Assembly (NCBI GenBank): GCA_948146395.1
Contig: OX411560.1
Location: 620,001-684,000 of the forward strand
Length of the DNA: 64,000 nt
Source of the DNA: Fragum whitleyi
Lineage: Eukaryota; Mollusca; Bivalvia; Cardiida; Cardiidae
Reading direction: 5' to 3'
Numbering within the stretch: position 1 is the first letter of the stretch; every line of letters begins with the position of its first letter. Below are positions 39,001-47,813 of this stretch, piece by piece. The position numbers and the translations under genes were made by a program. The notes under the pieces are model-generated. The model saw nothing but the letters and a program-made list of their open reading frames with translations, was not told where the DNA came from and did not search any database.

Positions 39001-39138
39001 GAGTCCCGTAATATTTCGACACTCCATCACAGCGTTTATATACTCCTCTATGTCTGATTCTTGTTGGCTTGTAAACACTTCAGACCGAACTGGGTCCACA
39101 CACAACAATATCGCCAAGATCACAGGAAAATACATGGT
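23384..39138 (-). CDS. Secreted serine beta-lactamase-like protein (Gigasin-6/LACTB family), complete gene span, six coding exons
   Basis: Coding exons in order are 39135-38840, 37931-37785, 36071-35808, 31820-31679, 24784-24640 and 24045-23384. Their phases join without breaks into about 551 residues. A hydrophobic signal peptide (residues 1-18) is followed by a class C beta-lactamase/PBP-like domain (Pfam PF00144 type) with SLSK (81-84), the SxxK nucleophile motif; LLSQRSG (130-136); Y165-S-N, the second catalytic motif; and HSGG (from 338), in place of KTG. The tail after about residue 390 is a separate beta-rich module. Relatives include oyster Gigasin-6, found in shell matrix, and animal LACTB. 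All active-site motifs are kept, so hydrolase or peptidase activity is possible, but the substrate is unknown. The weak point is the exon 5 acceptor. The gene lies tail-to-head beside the cysteine-rich gene on the same strand. Confidence 0.85.
24640..24784 (-). CDS. Beta-lactamase-like gene, coding exon 5
   Basis: It encodes PVDDVTTGYGYAWFTSTYRG, a well-conserved family segment ahead of the HxGG motif. Donor CAGAG|gtattt gives phase 1. The start is uncertain. The best-looking acceptor (tgttttag, exon from 24804) meets an in-frame TAA, while an AG 20 bp further in (CAAG|CTC, 24784) restores the frame. A missed small exon in the long intron is the other possibility. Confidence 0.75.
24842..24915 (-). 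mobile_element. Family D fragment in intron 4
   Basis: The stretch gtttatagatgattcgttt and aataaattg matches the palindromic core of family D. It is only a fragment. Confidence 0.45.
25278..25533. mobile_element. MITE-like element, family G copy
   Basis: It is bounded by tgcccgtcacacgaaaaagg and ccttttcgcgtgacgggtca as an inverted pair about 255 bp apart. Internal inverted pieces also match copies at 41950-42210 and 47096-47324. It sits in intron 4 of the beta-lactamase-like gene. Confidence 0.75.
26330..26905 (+). repeat. Tandem repeat of ~147-bp units, about four copies
   Basis: The phrase gtgaaagtttcatccaaat starts at about 26368, 26514, 26661 and 26809. Each unit carries gacttcatgcgcaag and acatgaaggcccc variants, and the array ends in a GATGGATG-type run (26871-26905). 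It resembles repeats common in bivalve genomes. Intron 4. Confidence 0.9.
27329..27497. mobile_element. MITE family E copy 1
   Basis: Inverted ends gaaggtagtggacccataat and attacgggtccacaacctt, about 165 bp apart. The right edge is TTAA and the left is a diverged TTGA. Matching copies lie at 39160, 53369 and 56932. Confidence 0.75.
27860..27930 (-). tRNA. tRNA-like sequence (tRNA pseudogene or SINE head)
   Basis: On the - strand, CCCTTGT can pair with GCAGGGG as an acceptor stem. TGGGT/ACCCA closes a 7-base anticodon-like loop (GCAAGGT), and CTGAG/CTCGG closes a TTCAAAT T-loop. TAGTTTAAGG and GTTCAAATC resemble the A and B boxes of pol III promoters. Position 33 is not U and the D-arm is short, so a working tRNA is doubtful. 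Confidence 0.4.
28386..28675 (+). repeat. Diverged direct duplication of a ~120-bp unit
   Basis: Segments near 28395-28490 and 28565-28670 share cagagtaa, aaatctttgt, gcatgt and a closing gaa..aagtattac-type end in the same order. It lies in intron 4 and is non-coding. Confidence 0.55.
29200..29411 (-). mobile_element. tRNA-derived SINE
   Basis: On the - strand the head reads GGCTCGTTGGTCAAGTGG (A box TGGTCAAGTGG) and later GGGTTTGAGCCCC (B box GGTTTGAGCC). It is followed by a non-tRNA body down to about 29200. A truncated relative lies at 12495-12605. Pol III promoter boxes plus body make a SINE more likely than a tRNA gene. Confidence 0.7.
30765..30858. repeat. A-tract followed by a strong hairpin
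   Basis: A run of about 23 A ends at 30790. At about 30805-30855, aacgatc, gatcgtgtcttg and cttcg are followed by caagacacgatc and gatcgtt, giving a nearly perfect stem. It may be the tail or end of a retroposed element. Intron 4. Confidence 0.6.
31679..31820 (-). CDS. Beta-lactamase-like gene, coding exon 4
   Basis: It encodes NITPAEASGSVVSTGLDM and then KWMQFNL, the conserved 'PAGGVVSTAxDMxKW' part of the family. Acceptor tgaattttag and donor TTACAG|gtatgt end the exon in phase 0. Confidence 0.9.
31846..32660. mobile_element. Cluster of degenerate family A elements (copy 2)
   Basis: It contains cattccaaacgctcactg, cagttaaaaacatggtg, aaattgacaagatgaatga, and gaacgatttagaatgat near the right end, all family A landmarks. 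At least two insertions overlap. It starts about 26 bp upstream of exon 4 (31820) of the beta-lactamase-like gene. Confidence 0.65.
33062..33368 (-). mobile_element. Repeat family S, short deleted copy
   Basis: Inverted, shortened copy of the 9090-10850 element. It carries agtagttctcccgtaatg, agcccgatttgccctt in inverse, and ggtcatttagatgaacc. Intron 3. Confidence 0.55.
33791..34127 (+). mobile_element. Foldback MITE, family A copy 3
   Basis: It begins tacagttaacaacatcgtg and ends gatgtatttaactgt with family A internal landmarks. It lies in intron 3 of the beta-lactamase-like gene. Confidence 0.8.
34246..34664. mobile_element. Foldback element, family C copy 3 (diverged)
   Basis: The right end agtttacggaaaagtccgag...gttccgaatg matches copies at 40214-40693 and 56316-56747. 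The central palindrome aacaaaacgcag...ctgcgttttgt lies at about 34440-34475. The left end is uncertain. Confidence 0.55.
35360..35795 (+). mobile_element. Foldback MITE, family A copy 4
   Basis: It begins tacagttaagaacatcgag and ends cgatatttgtaactgta. It has the central inverted repeat tcgctaattttgttc / gaacaaaattagcga. It ends about 12 bp from the donor of beta-lactamase exon 3. Confidence 0.85.
35808..36071 (-). CDS. Beta-lactamase-like gene, coding exon 3 (YSN motif)
   Basis: It encodes KIRFVPQVTTFRDTFAYSN, which holds the second active-site motif YSN, and continues to QPIGMSSSEVLID. Acceptor attttag and donor TACAA|gtaattt give phase 2 in and 2 out. A family A element ends at about 35795, only some 12 bp inside the downstream intron. 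Confidence 0.9.
36072..37198. other. Intron 2 sequence with no recognised feature
   Basis: AT-rich, non-coding on inspection of both strands. No repeat family seen elsewhere in the window was matched here. Confidence 0.4.
37199..37636 (+). mobile_element. Foldback MITE, family A copy 5
   Basis: Nearly complete: tacagttaagaacatcgtg at the left, cgatgtttttaactgta at the right, and the central aggtaatcc ... ttacctccctt inverted repeat. It is intronic, 148 bp from exon 2. Confidence 0.88.
37785..37931 (-). CDS. Beta-lactamase-like gene, coding exon 2
   Basis: Found by motif. The frame reads LRWNTKLKNLDADLYQF and then DLLSQRSGISN, the family's conserved 'LLSHRTG' segment. Acceptor ttcaattcacag and donor GCTGG|gtatcc give phases 2 in and 2 out, which join exons 1 and 3 exactly. 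Length is 147 bp. Family A elements lie on both sides (37199-37636 and 37990-38337). Confidence 0.85.
37990..38337 (+). mobile_element. Foldback MITE, family A copy 6 (diverged)
   Basis: aaatcgtaaaattgacatg at the left, gatcggaatgaaattttgac near the right, and tactgta at the end. The central hairpin is largely lost. Intron 1. Confidence 0.7.
38346..38545. mobile_element. Short dispersed repeat, family O copy 2
   Basis: Shares ctggccagtcttcacatcc, cacagtctga, gcctgtctaggtt and gtgccacgcac with 50585-50790 and 23160-23365. Intron 1. Confidence 0.55.
38840..39135 (-). CDS. Beta-lactamase-like gene, coding exon 1 (signal peptide and SxxK)
   Basis: ATG at 39133-39135 is in a favourable ACCATG context and opens a signal peptide (MYFPVILAILL...). 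The nucleophile motif SLSK follows near the exon's end. Donor AATAG|gtaagaaat gives phase 2. Just upstream of ATG is an acceptor-like tttcttgaattacag, so a non-coding 5' exon probably exists. Confidence 0.88.
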
Positions 39139-39159
39139 CTGTAATTCAAGAAAATTGCC

Positions 39160-39324
39160 TTATGGTAGTGGACCCGTTATGAGTCCTCGACGTTTTGGAA
39201 GTAATGAACTTTAACAGGATTAACCGAGGTTTCCTGATGATTTTCGTTAGGAACCCTCGGTCAACAATGTGAAAGTTCATGAGCTCTAAAATGTTGCAGA
39301 ACTATTACGGTTCCACTACCTTAA
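39160..39324. mobile_element. MITE family E copy 2, next to the beta-lactamase start codon
   Basis: Inverted ends atggtagtggacccgttat and acggttccactacc, with TTAA on the right edge and TTAT on the left. An inner inverted pair (ccgaggtttcctgatg / aggaaccctcgg) is also present. It ends about 25 bp upstream of the beta-lactamase ATG, probably in a 5' intron. Confidence 0.8.
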
Positions 39325-39751
39325 TGTCAATAAAATTCATACTAGTATTTAGTATTTTTTTCATTTCTTTATTTATAATATATATTCTGTTTGTAAGGAA
39401 GTAGAAAATGAATTCCAATTGCAAAAAGGAATAACTTATAAATAATATTTTATTTACATAAATCTACCACTTTCCAAACAGCCCAGGATTTATAAGCCCT
39501 GCTGATATTTTGATTTGTAAAAAAAAAAAAAGAAATAAAAATGAGAAATTGATTGTACAAATTTTACTTACATGTTTTAAATTTTTGTTTCAATTTTATT
39601 GAACCTAAAATTAAAGTTTGTCTATTATTTTAATTTGGATTAGTCAACGTATTGTTGTTAGTTATCTGGGTCTGGCAACTTTAATTACAAAGTAACGTCA
39701 TTTAAGCAGGTTTTTGGATAGGTCGCTATTTAGAGTACGACAGTTTCTTGA
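39325..39751. other. Non-coding stretch upstream of the beta-lactamase-like gene
   Basis: AT-rich. The promoter and any 5' non-coding exon of the - strand gene may lie here or beyond, but no TATA box or exon could be assigned. Confidence 0.35.
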
Positions 39752-40180
39752 TACAATTAACAACATCGTGAAATTGACAAGATGGGTGATTTTGGTATGA
39801 AATTGAATGATAGTGAGGAGCGAATTTGGGTGAAATTCAAGCGAGTTAATTCAATATCGCTAACTTTATTGATGATAAAAAAATAAGCGGTATTTTTTAC
39901 CTCCCTTTAATAAAATATGCATACAAGTTCTATGAATAGCTTTCCATGTCTTCACGAACCCTTTATACGCTTAAAGAATTCAATCATTTCATTGAAGTCC
40001 TGGATTTAATCTTCCTATTTTTATATTGAATGTAGTTGTTGATCTTATAATTTTTAGCAATTTTGGAGTGTTTTTGAACTGCTTTAGTGAGTGTTTGGAA
40101 TTATTGAATGAAGCTCTGAGTGAGCGATTTAGAATGATTTTGATTGGAATGACAGCCAAGTTCACGATGTTCTCAACTGT
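39752..40180 (+). mobile_element. Foldback MITE, family A copy 7
   Basis: Begins tacaattaacaacatcgtg and ends cgatgttctcaactgt. It has family A internal landmarks, including ttacctccctttaataaaat. Confidence 0.8.
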
Positions 40181-40213
40181 ATTAATCAATCGTTTTTCTC
40201 TACAAAAGATGAT

Positions 40214-40693
40214 ATCATTCGGAACACCACTCGGCCAATCTCACGATCAACCTCGGATGCATTCGGAACACCACTCGGTCAATCTCAAGATCAACCTCGG
40301 ATGTATACAGACGGACTATTTTTAAAAAGTACGGCAAAACCTTGGAAAAACTCGATGACGTCAGACAAAATGGCGTTAGCCCTCGAATTTTTGATTGAAA
40401 ACGTTCGTATCCTTATATAAAACTTTAGATTCTTAAATAACGGCTAAAAATCTTAATTTTTGAGAATGATTGTCATTCTCATAAATTGAGTGTCATTCTC
40501 AAAAATTAGGATTTTCCAGCCGTTATTTACTGTAAAAAATATCAATCTAAAGATAGCGCCGATTCGCTAGTTTTTCTTACACTGTTTCCGCCTAACAAAA
40601 TGTACAATTTCTTTACATACCCATCCGCCTTACATACATCCGAAGTATGTTGTAGTTTACGGAAATGGTCGAGTGATGTTCCGAATGAAGATG
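40214..40693. mobile_element. Foldback element, family C copy 1, with a duplicated left end
   Basis: The left end (ttcggaacaccactcggcc ... caacctcggatg) is present twice in tandem, about 44 bp apart. The right end reads tggtcgagtgatgttccga. The centre is a palindrome around taacggctaaaaatctta and attttccagccgtta, with inner gagaatgattgtcattctc. Confidence 0.8.
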
Positions 40694-41106
40694 ATATGTG
40701 TGCGATAAATACACGTGTACGGCTGCAAGAATCATTTTTATGTCCCTATCTAAGGCTGTGAATTAAAAATACATTGTGTTTGGTCGTTTATTGAAGTAAT
40801 CTGTGAAATATATTTTCTTTTGTAAAAAAACAGCGACTTTAGTCCACGGTTTTCGATCACACACTTCTACTGACCGACAACATCTAAGCAACCGTTCTGA
40901 AATAATCTATTTATCAAAAGCAAAATCTCTGTAAAAGTGGACATCATTGCTCGATATATTTTTATTTGTTTCCGCATAAATTAAGACTTCACTCTCACGG
41001 TGATATGACGACAAGCACACTATACCCGCAACATGTCTTCTCTCGAAAAATGAGAGCAGTTTCGTAACAAAAGGACACATACTGATTAACTATTATTTAT
41101 TTATTT

Positions 41107-41136
41107 GTTGTTGTTGTTGTTGTTGTTGTTGTTATT
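41107..41136 (+). repeat. (TTG)n microsatellite
   Basis: About ten TTG repeats. Confidence 0.9.
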
Positions 41137-41368
41137 GCTCTTGTTAAGTGTAAGAGGAAAATATTTTTTCCAGTGAGTAATGGAAGTTTATTGGCGTTTG
41201 AAACTTTATAAACTAATGAAACTAAAATCTCAATAACACTAATTTGCATAGACATAAGGTTTTGTATTTTTTTCTTTCTTTCTTTATTTCTTTTTTTAAT
41301 TCATAGTTCCATTTATACAAACACACTATTTTTTTTTTGAAAATTACAATTCCTTAGCTATTAAAATA

Positions 41369-41705
41369 CAGTAAAACCACCTGAGGGACCACCAAAAAGC
41401 GGTCGTTTATGGGAATGGTCGCTTAATACAAAATATTATAATAAATGTGACAGTTCATTTTGATCGCATTAATAGATTGTCGGTCAATCTGTACTGAATC
41501 CTATGATGCTTAAACCCATTAGAATCATCGTCTTATTGAGACGATTCTAATGGGTTCAAACAACATAAGATTCAACAATAACCAATTTTTCGTTAAAAAT
41601 GTCCCCTTTTTCAGAGATTTTGCTTACGATGAAGGGACTTTTTATGGTGGTCGCTTAAGACACGTGGTCGCTCGAGCAATATCGCTTGTAAGTGCATACT
41701 GATAG
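41369..41705. mobile_element. Foldback element with Tc1/mariner-like ends (family I)
   Basis: Left tacagtaaaaccacctgagg leads to aagcggtcgtttatggg; right tttatggtggtcgcttaag leads to ggtcgctcgag. The inner palindrome cccattagaatcatcg / cgattctaatgggtt lies at about 41515-41555. Related inner pieces occur near 48290-48330. The TA-CAGT start is typical of Tc1/mariner ends. Confidence 0.6.
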
Positions 41706-41949
41706 AAAGCTACTTTTGCTTTAGACATCAAACACCGGAAGAAAATATATACTTACGCGCAAAGAAGTTCCAAAGAAAAACTGCCTCGAACTTGTGAGGT
41801 ATTTTCTTTTTATTTAAAAGATATCAAATAACTAAAGAAATCAAAGAAAAAAAGATAAACAAATGAAAATAATGTGTTTTTTTTAAACTATGGAGTAACG
41901 CCGTTGAAAAACCTAATCACGCTGTATAAAAAACTAAAACGGATTCATA

Positions 41950-42210
41950 TATGAGCCGTCACGCGAAAAGGGACGATCTGGGTAGTGCGTAAAGTATCGA
42001 GGCAAGACAGACTGCGCGGTTTGCGCAGACTGACTAGGTTTGAACTTTTTCGCAATGTATTTAATTTCTGAACTTAGAATGTTTAATCTACCTTCCATTG
42101 TGATAAAGTTTGAATTGCGACCCCTGGTTGACCAATGATGGACCCAATCCGTTTTCCAAATATACATAACTAGTTGTCCCCTAGATCACTCTTTTTCGCA
42201 TGACGGGCCA
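41950..42210. mobile_element. MITE-like element, family G copy
   Basis: Inverted ends gccgtcacgcgaaaaggga and tttttcgcatgacgggc, 260 bp, with internal gcgcagactgactagg shared with the partial copy at 12716-12799. Confidence 0.75.
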
Positions 42211-42402
42211 GATTTATGTAATTGAAAAATATCCAATAAATATTGACGTAGTTAAGAAGATACCGAGAAGAATAAATAACTCATATTATGAAAATATTGT
42301 CCATTTAAACGAAAATAAGAAAAAATAACATTTTGATATAAGTATTAGTTCGGAATAGGTTGAAGTAATATATACCAAATGTGAAAGTGAAAACAAACTA
42401 TT

Positions 42403-42960
42403 ACAGTTGATAGCATCGTAGAATTGACACTCATTCCGGTCAAAATCATTCTAAATCACTCACTCAGCGCCCCATTCATTAATTCCAAACATTCACTCCA
42501 ACAATTCAAAACCGCTCCAAAATCACTAGAAATGATAAGATTATTAAATACATTCAAAATAAGTATCAGAAGATAAAATCCACGATTTCGCTAAAATTAT
42601 TGAATTTTGTGAGCGTCCAGTTAGTTACATCGTGAAATCGACATTCAACTCAATCAAAACCATTCTAAATCGCTCATTCACTGCTCCATTCATTCATTCC
42701 AAACACTCACTCAAACCATTCAATAATTCAAATTATTAGCGTCTCATAGGTTCTTGAAGAAATAGGAATCTATCTAAAGAACTTATTTGCATATTTTATT
42801 AAAGGGAGGTAATCAATATTGCTATTTTTGTTCATTCTGAACAAAATTAGCGATGCTGGATTACCTCCCTTTCATATCGCTTAAAACTCGCTCCACACAC
42901 TCATTCAATTTCTTTCCTAAATCATTCCAAAATCATTGATCTGGTCAATTTCACGATTAT
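42403..42960 (-). mobile_element. Two adjacent family A elements (copy 8)
   Basis: A truncated copy (42403-42600, starting acagttgatagcatcgtag) is followed by a fuller one (42615-42960) with acatcgtgaaatcgacatt, the central inverted gaacaaaattagcgatg, and the end tggtcaatttcacga. Confidence 0.75.
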
Positions 42961-43487
42961 ATATATATAAATTTGAGATAAATTGTATTCAAACAGTGTA
43001 AGTAATTTGGATTATTGCTAAAAGCATGAATAACCATAGCGCTTTCGAAACTCAATGTTTCTTCATCAGGGGTTCAATGCGAGATTTTATTTATATACAA
43101 ATTTTTATATATATATATATTTACCAAAATTTAATCACTTATCTCAAGAAACGCTATTGTCCTCTTCCACCTTAAACGTTTTAGAAACTCTCAATGTACA
43201 AAGCGGGATATCATTTTTGAATTTTCAAAAAGATGTTTTCGAATCCTGAACGCATCAAAGAAGTACCCGTGTATCAAAAAAGGTGAAAGACAAATGTTTA
43301 TATCTTTTATAATCTTCAATGGTTCTTTATACTTTATTTCTCATTAAAGCTTTTTGGGTTATTTCTCTATTATTCAACTTAAATTATCTCAAATCATAAC
43401 ATTATTTTAATTTTCTTTCATGCGATATAAACCCAATATAATACAACTATTACGTTCCATTCGAAAACTGAATTTTACCTATAACGT

Positions 43488-44205
43488 ACAGTAAGGAACA
43501 TTGTGAAATTTACATTATGAATGAATGGTATTGAATGAATGTGTGGAGCGAGTTTTAAGCGAAATGAAAGGGAGGTAACCAAATATCACTAATTTGTTCA
43601 AGCTGAACAAAACTTGCTAAATTTTTAACCTCGATTTAACATAATATGCATATAAGTATCATTAGCTTCTTCGAGGGCCAATCAGACGCTTAACATTTCA
43701 AATATATCAGTGGAATCATGTTTTTTATATTTATTGTAGCTGTTGTCATTATCTTTTGAGTCATTTTGAGAGTTTTTGACGGGCCCGAGTGAGTGTTTGG
43801 AATGAATGAATGGTGCGCTTGGTGAGCGTTTTAGAATGTCAATTTCATTCAAAAAACGACGTGAAATGACAAGGTGATGATTTGGAAATTAATACGGAAT
43901 ATATCGAATGATGGGGTTTTGATTCAAGGGCGGCAATTGAATATATCATATCAATAAGTTCGTCCAATTGCATGAAATTAACGCTGTTTTTTTCTAAATT
44001 CCGTGTCTTGATGAAATATTCCAAAATGTTTTGTCTGTGTATCCATGTTCCAATCAAATACTTTAAAATTCACACCAGACAATAAAAACACGCAATCATT
44101 AAAGCGATATGAATGAAAGGTGATAACTTTGAATGATTTTATTTCGAAGCGTTTTTAAAATATTTGAGTAATTTGAGTGAGTGTTTGAATGCCACAATGG
44201 AGCGC
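43488..44205 (+). mobile_element. Two adjacent family A elements (copy 9)
   Basis: The first (43488-43845) begins tacagtaaggaacattgtg. The second (43850-44205) begins acgacgtgaaatgacaagg. Both are diverged. They stop where family H copy 2 begins at 44214. Confidence 0.7.
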
Positions 44206-44213
44206 TGAATTGA

Positions 44214-44477
44214 TATAGGTAGATTTTGCGCGGTGAGCCGTTTGTTCGAAATAGATAAAACAGCTTTAATAAGCGCACTAAGAAAGTTTAAAATTTACCA
44301 TGTAAACCAACGTTAATGCTTGTCTTAAATCGTAAGGTTCACTCAAACACGTACTTTCATAATTGGAGTGAAGGGATCAGGTTAAATTCTTATTATTTGC
44401 CTTTTAAATTATACCCGATTTACCTATGATAACGGACTCAGCGCCTACGTCAGAGCTCACTTTACAAACTACACCTA
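44214..44477 (+). mobile_element. MITE-like element, family H copy 2
   Basis: Starts tataggtagattttgcgcgg and includes gactcagcgcctacgtcag and the end acacctat. It is a direct duplicate of copy 3 beginning at 44566. Confidence 0.75.
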
Positions 44478-44565
44478 TGGTTATGATGACAATTGTTGTC
44501 TATTTTACCGTTGTTTACTCACAGTCGTTAACGGTAGTGTCCAGTGTCCATGTCCATGTCCAGTG

Positions 44566-44866
44566 TATAGGTAGATTTTGGGCGGTGAGCCGTGAAATCA
44601 ACTTTTTACAGTTAGATTATCGTGCCTTTTGTTCGTAACAGATGAAACAGGTTTAAATAGCGCATTAAGTAAGTTTAAAATTTACCTTTTAAACCAACGT
44701 TATTGCTTGTCTTACAACGTAAGGTTCACTCAAACATGTGCTTTCATAATTACAGTGAAGGGACCAGGTTAAATTCCTATCATTTGATGTTTTAATCATA
44801 CCCGATTTACCTTTGGTAATGGACTCAGCGCCTACGTCAGAGCTCAGTTTTGAAAATAAACCTATA
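44566..44866 (+). mobile_element. MITE-like element, family H copy 3
   Basis: Starts tataggtagattttgggcgg and ends aataaacctata. It matches copy 2 along its length with a 35-bp insertion near the start. The short spacer between the copies holds a (CCATGT)n-like patch. Confidence 0.8.
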
Positions 44867-45837
44867 GAAACAAGGAAAATGGCGGACATAACCAACGAAA
44901 ATATGTAAGTAAATTTAACAATTGCAAACATACTGGTTATTTACAACGATTTTGCTTAAGAAACGACTTTTAAGTCAATATAAAAAGTCAGATTTTATCT
45001 TTTTCTCATTGTTTTCTAGTGATGCTAGGAAAGAACTGCAAAAACAAAACTATTAGCCTGGAAGATGAATGATATGGAAAACTAGACAAATAAAATCACA
45101 CAAAAGGGATGATTTATGTGTGATCATGTATCATGTGATCATATATAAGCAGCCACTGCTTAAAATGGATTTGTCCTTGCAAATTTTGCATCGGTCATGT
45201 CTGTTTTAGCTTCATATGAACGTTTACAACAAAATAATGCACTTCTACTTTTGAATTTATTACAGCTTTTCAGGTGTATTTGTTTGAAAATGTCCGATAT
45301 GATTATTATAGCTCTTAAGAATGTTAAACTAAATCCTAGATTAGTGGATTTCTTTTTAACATTCCTGGCAGTGAAAATTCCTGTAATGTCATCGGATTTC
45401 GTGCCTTCGGAAAACGCACCAATGTCACAACAGACAGAAAAAGTCGGATAGGGATAGCTTTTGTTTTAGAACTGTATAAGGATGTTTCCTCGCTCATTTT
45501 ATTGTCATTTTTTTTATTACTTTCTGCTTTCCTAGTTCATGGTGATTTACACTTTTTTTTTCAATAAACTGTGTTTCAGAAGCTTCCGTGGCGGATTCAG
45601 AAGAGAATGGAGTGTCAATCAAAACTCCCTTCTGTAACATAATATTTTGTATTTCACTTGGATATTTAATCAAAATTACGTAATAATGCGAAAACAAACT
45701 CCCAATTTGTAAGTTTTAATCCCCTATGCAGATATCCCGAACCTTTGACTTGGCTTCAATGTATTATCTCAGTAGTCTGAACAAGGGCCAGGCTGCTTGA
45801 AAGAAAGTAGTTCCTCCGGTGATACTGAAATTGTTTT
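44867..45837. other. Non-coding stretch, no gene recognised
   Basis: An 84-codon + ORF at 45197-45451 has no recognisable motif, no polyA signal and no clear splice signals. I left it uncalled. Confidence 0.4.
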
Positions 45838-46250
45838 ATGATATGACCTACGCCGCCGGAGTGAAATAATACCGTTGAATATATTTGATATTACACGGGT
45901 GTTATTACACTAGTGGAATAACTATGCAAATGAGCTCAGAGCGAATAGCAACGCTATTTTGTAACTGCGAAAATGACGTCATAATCTATGTTTTGTGACG
46001 TCATTTCTAAACGGCGTTATAAGTTTCGTGGAAAATTGAAGCGTTGAATTTCAAGAATTTTGACGATTTTTCGCTACAATTCTTGTCATATTATAAACAG
46101 AATATCAAATTTGCGCTCATAAAATACAGAATTTATTAAACTCGTCATCTAAAACAGATAAAAACTCGGCGCAGCCTCGTTTTTATCTGTTTATAAATGA
46201 CTCGTTTGAAAAATTTAGTATTCAATGACCACTCATTCAATATCCTCTAT
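45838..46250 (-). mobile_element. Foldback element, family D copy 3
   Basis: Inverted copy of 7748-8161. It shows gacctacgccgccggagtg, actatgcaaatgagctcag, ctcggcgcagcctcg, and the end ccactcattcaatatcctct. It is flanked on the left by sequence also seen next to the big inverted repeat at about 20320 (ggccaggctg). Confidence 0.8.
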
Positions 46251-46557
46251 ATCATCACTAGTGATGATATCGAAACCTATTACACTGGGAAATCCTAAGA
46301 TTTTACTGCCAGGAATCTAGTAAACATCAGTCCTACACTAAAAACAGATGATTATTTTCTATGAACATTGAAAACAAATATAAGTTTGAACTTTTGTTAT
46401 TAATAGACTCTCGACAAAGTATGGTTTACACTAAGTTTGTTTCGTTTAAATTGGAACTAGCCGAGCTTTTGTCAATTTTCAGTCATCTTCCGGTGGCTAT
46501 GGATTCCTCGTTCTTATCAAAATAGTACTTTCACAACATCTTTCCCGAGCCTCTAGG

Positions 46558-46976
46558 TACAGTAAGTTGCATCGTGAAATTGACCCCAATCAACACAATT
46601 CTAAATCGCACATTCAGCGCTCCATTCATTCACTCAGACCATTCAAAAACGCTCAAAAATATAAATTCAACAACGTCGTTTTGATAAATTTGAATAGAGA
46701 AAAATCGCGATTTCATTGACATTATTCAAATTGTAAGCATCTTATAGCCTCTAATAGATTCTTGAAGAGATAGGAAGCTATCTAAAGAACTTGTATGTAT
46801 ACTTGATTAAAGGGAGGTAATCAACATCGCTAATTTTGTTCATTCTGAACGAAATTTGCGATATTGGATTACCTCCCATTAAATTCACTCAAAACTCGCC
46901 CCACACACTCATTCAATTTTATTCTTAAAACATTCCAAAATCACTCACCTTGTCAATTTCACGATGTTCTTAAACA
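46558..46976 (-). mobile_element. Foldback MITE, family A copy 10
   Basis: Starts tacagtaagttgcatcgtg and ends tcaatttcacgatgttctta. It has the central inverted repeat tcgctaattttgttc / gaacgaaatttgcga. Confidence 0.85.
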
Positions 46977-47095
46977 GGTTTTTGAATGATCTATTGGTAG
47001 AAGACCAAAAAAGGAAAGAATATGTGCCATCGTCGGAGACCACTTGGATGAGATATCTGAGGTTGTAGACCTAGAGTAGACGATGATACTTATAT

Positions 47096-47324
47096 GTGAC
47101 CCGTCACGCGAAAAGGGACCATCTGGGTAGTGCGTAAAGTGTCGACCCTTGTCAGAAACTTTTTGCACCGTGCCTATTTCCTGAATCAAGAATGTTTATT
47201 CTACCTTCCAGTGAAAGAATTTTTGAAACGCGACTTCTGGTTGACCTATGCTGATTCAAATCTCTTTTTCAAAAACTCATTTTACAGAATTCCTGGATGG
47301 TCCCTTTTCGCGTGGCGGGTCACA
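47096..47324. mobile_element. MITE-like element, family G copy (best preserved ends)
   Basis: Left gtgacccgtcacgcgaaaag and right cttttcgcgtggcgggtcac form near-perfect inverted termini 229 bp apart. Inner gaccatctgg / ctggatggtc extends the arms. Confidence 0.85.
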
Positions 47325-47409
47325 ATTATGAGTTATAACGCCGCTTTTGGCCGTGTTTCAGTCATATCTCGATAGGTATAGGACCTCACAATTGATTTCT
47401 GGTATCTCT

Positions 47410-47813
47410 TTAATGCTTTTCGGTGGTTTATCTAGAAATAACGGTAGATTATCACTTGATAATCTCATCGCAAAAGCAGTGAAATTATCAAAAACTTATA
47501 CCCTGCTTATGTGCATTTCATCCTATCTGACGTCATCTATGCGGGGCGAAATAAATGACGTCACAATGAACGTTGCATAGCAATCACGCGCAAATTGACG
47601 CGCTTTACGAAAATATGTCATAGAAATTTCACATTTTGTCTCATTTTTGAATTAAAGAAATAGAATAATCGTTTGTTTTTCGTGTCAGATCGATCAATAT
47701 TTCATTTCGTGGACAACAAAAGCTATATTTCCACTCGTGAAAATATAGCTTTTGTTGTTCACTCAATGAAATATAAATCGATCTTACACTGAAACAAACG
47801 ATTATCCTCTATT
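47410..47813 (-). mobile_element. Foldback element, family B copy 3
   Basis: taatgcttttcggtggttta ... gattatcctctat, with the complete central hairpin caaaagctatattt...aaatatagcttttg. It is the most complete copy of B. Confidence 0.88.

Noticed and set aside
45197..45451. 84-codon + strand ORF with leucine-rich start
   Set aside because: Considered as a possible small gene, but no homology is recognised and there are no splice or polyadenylation signals.
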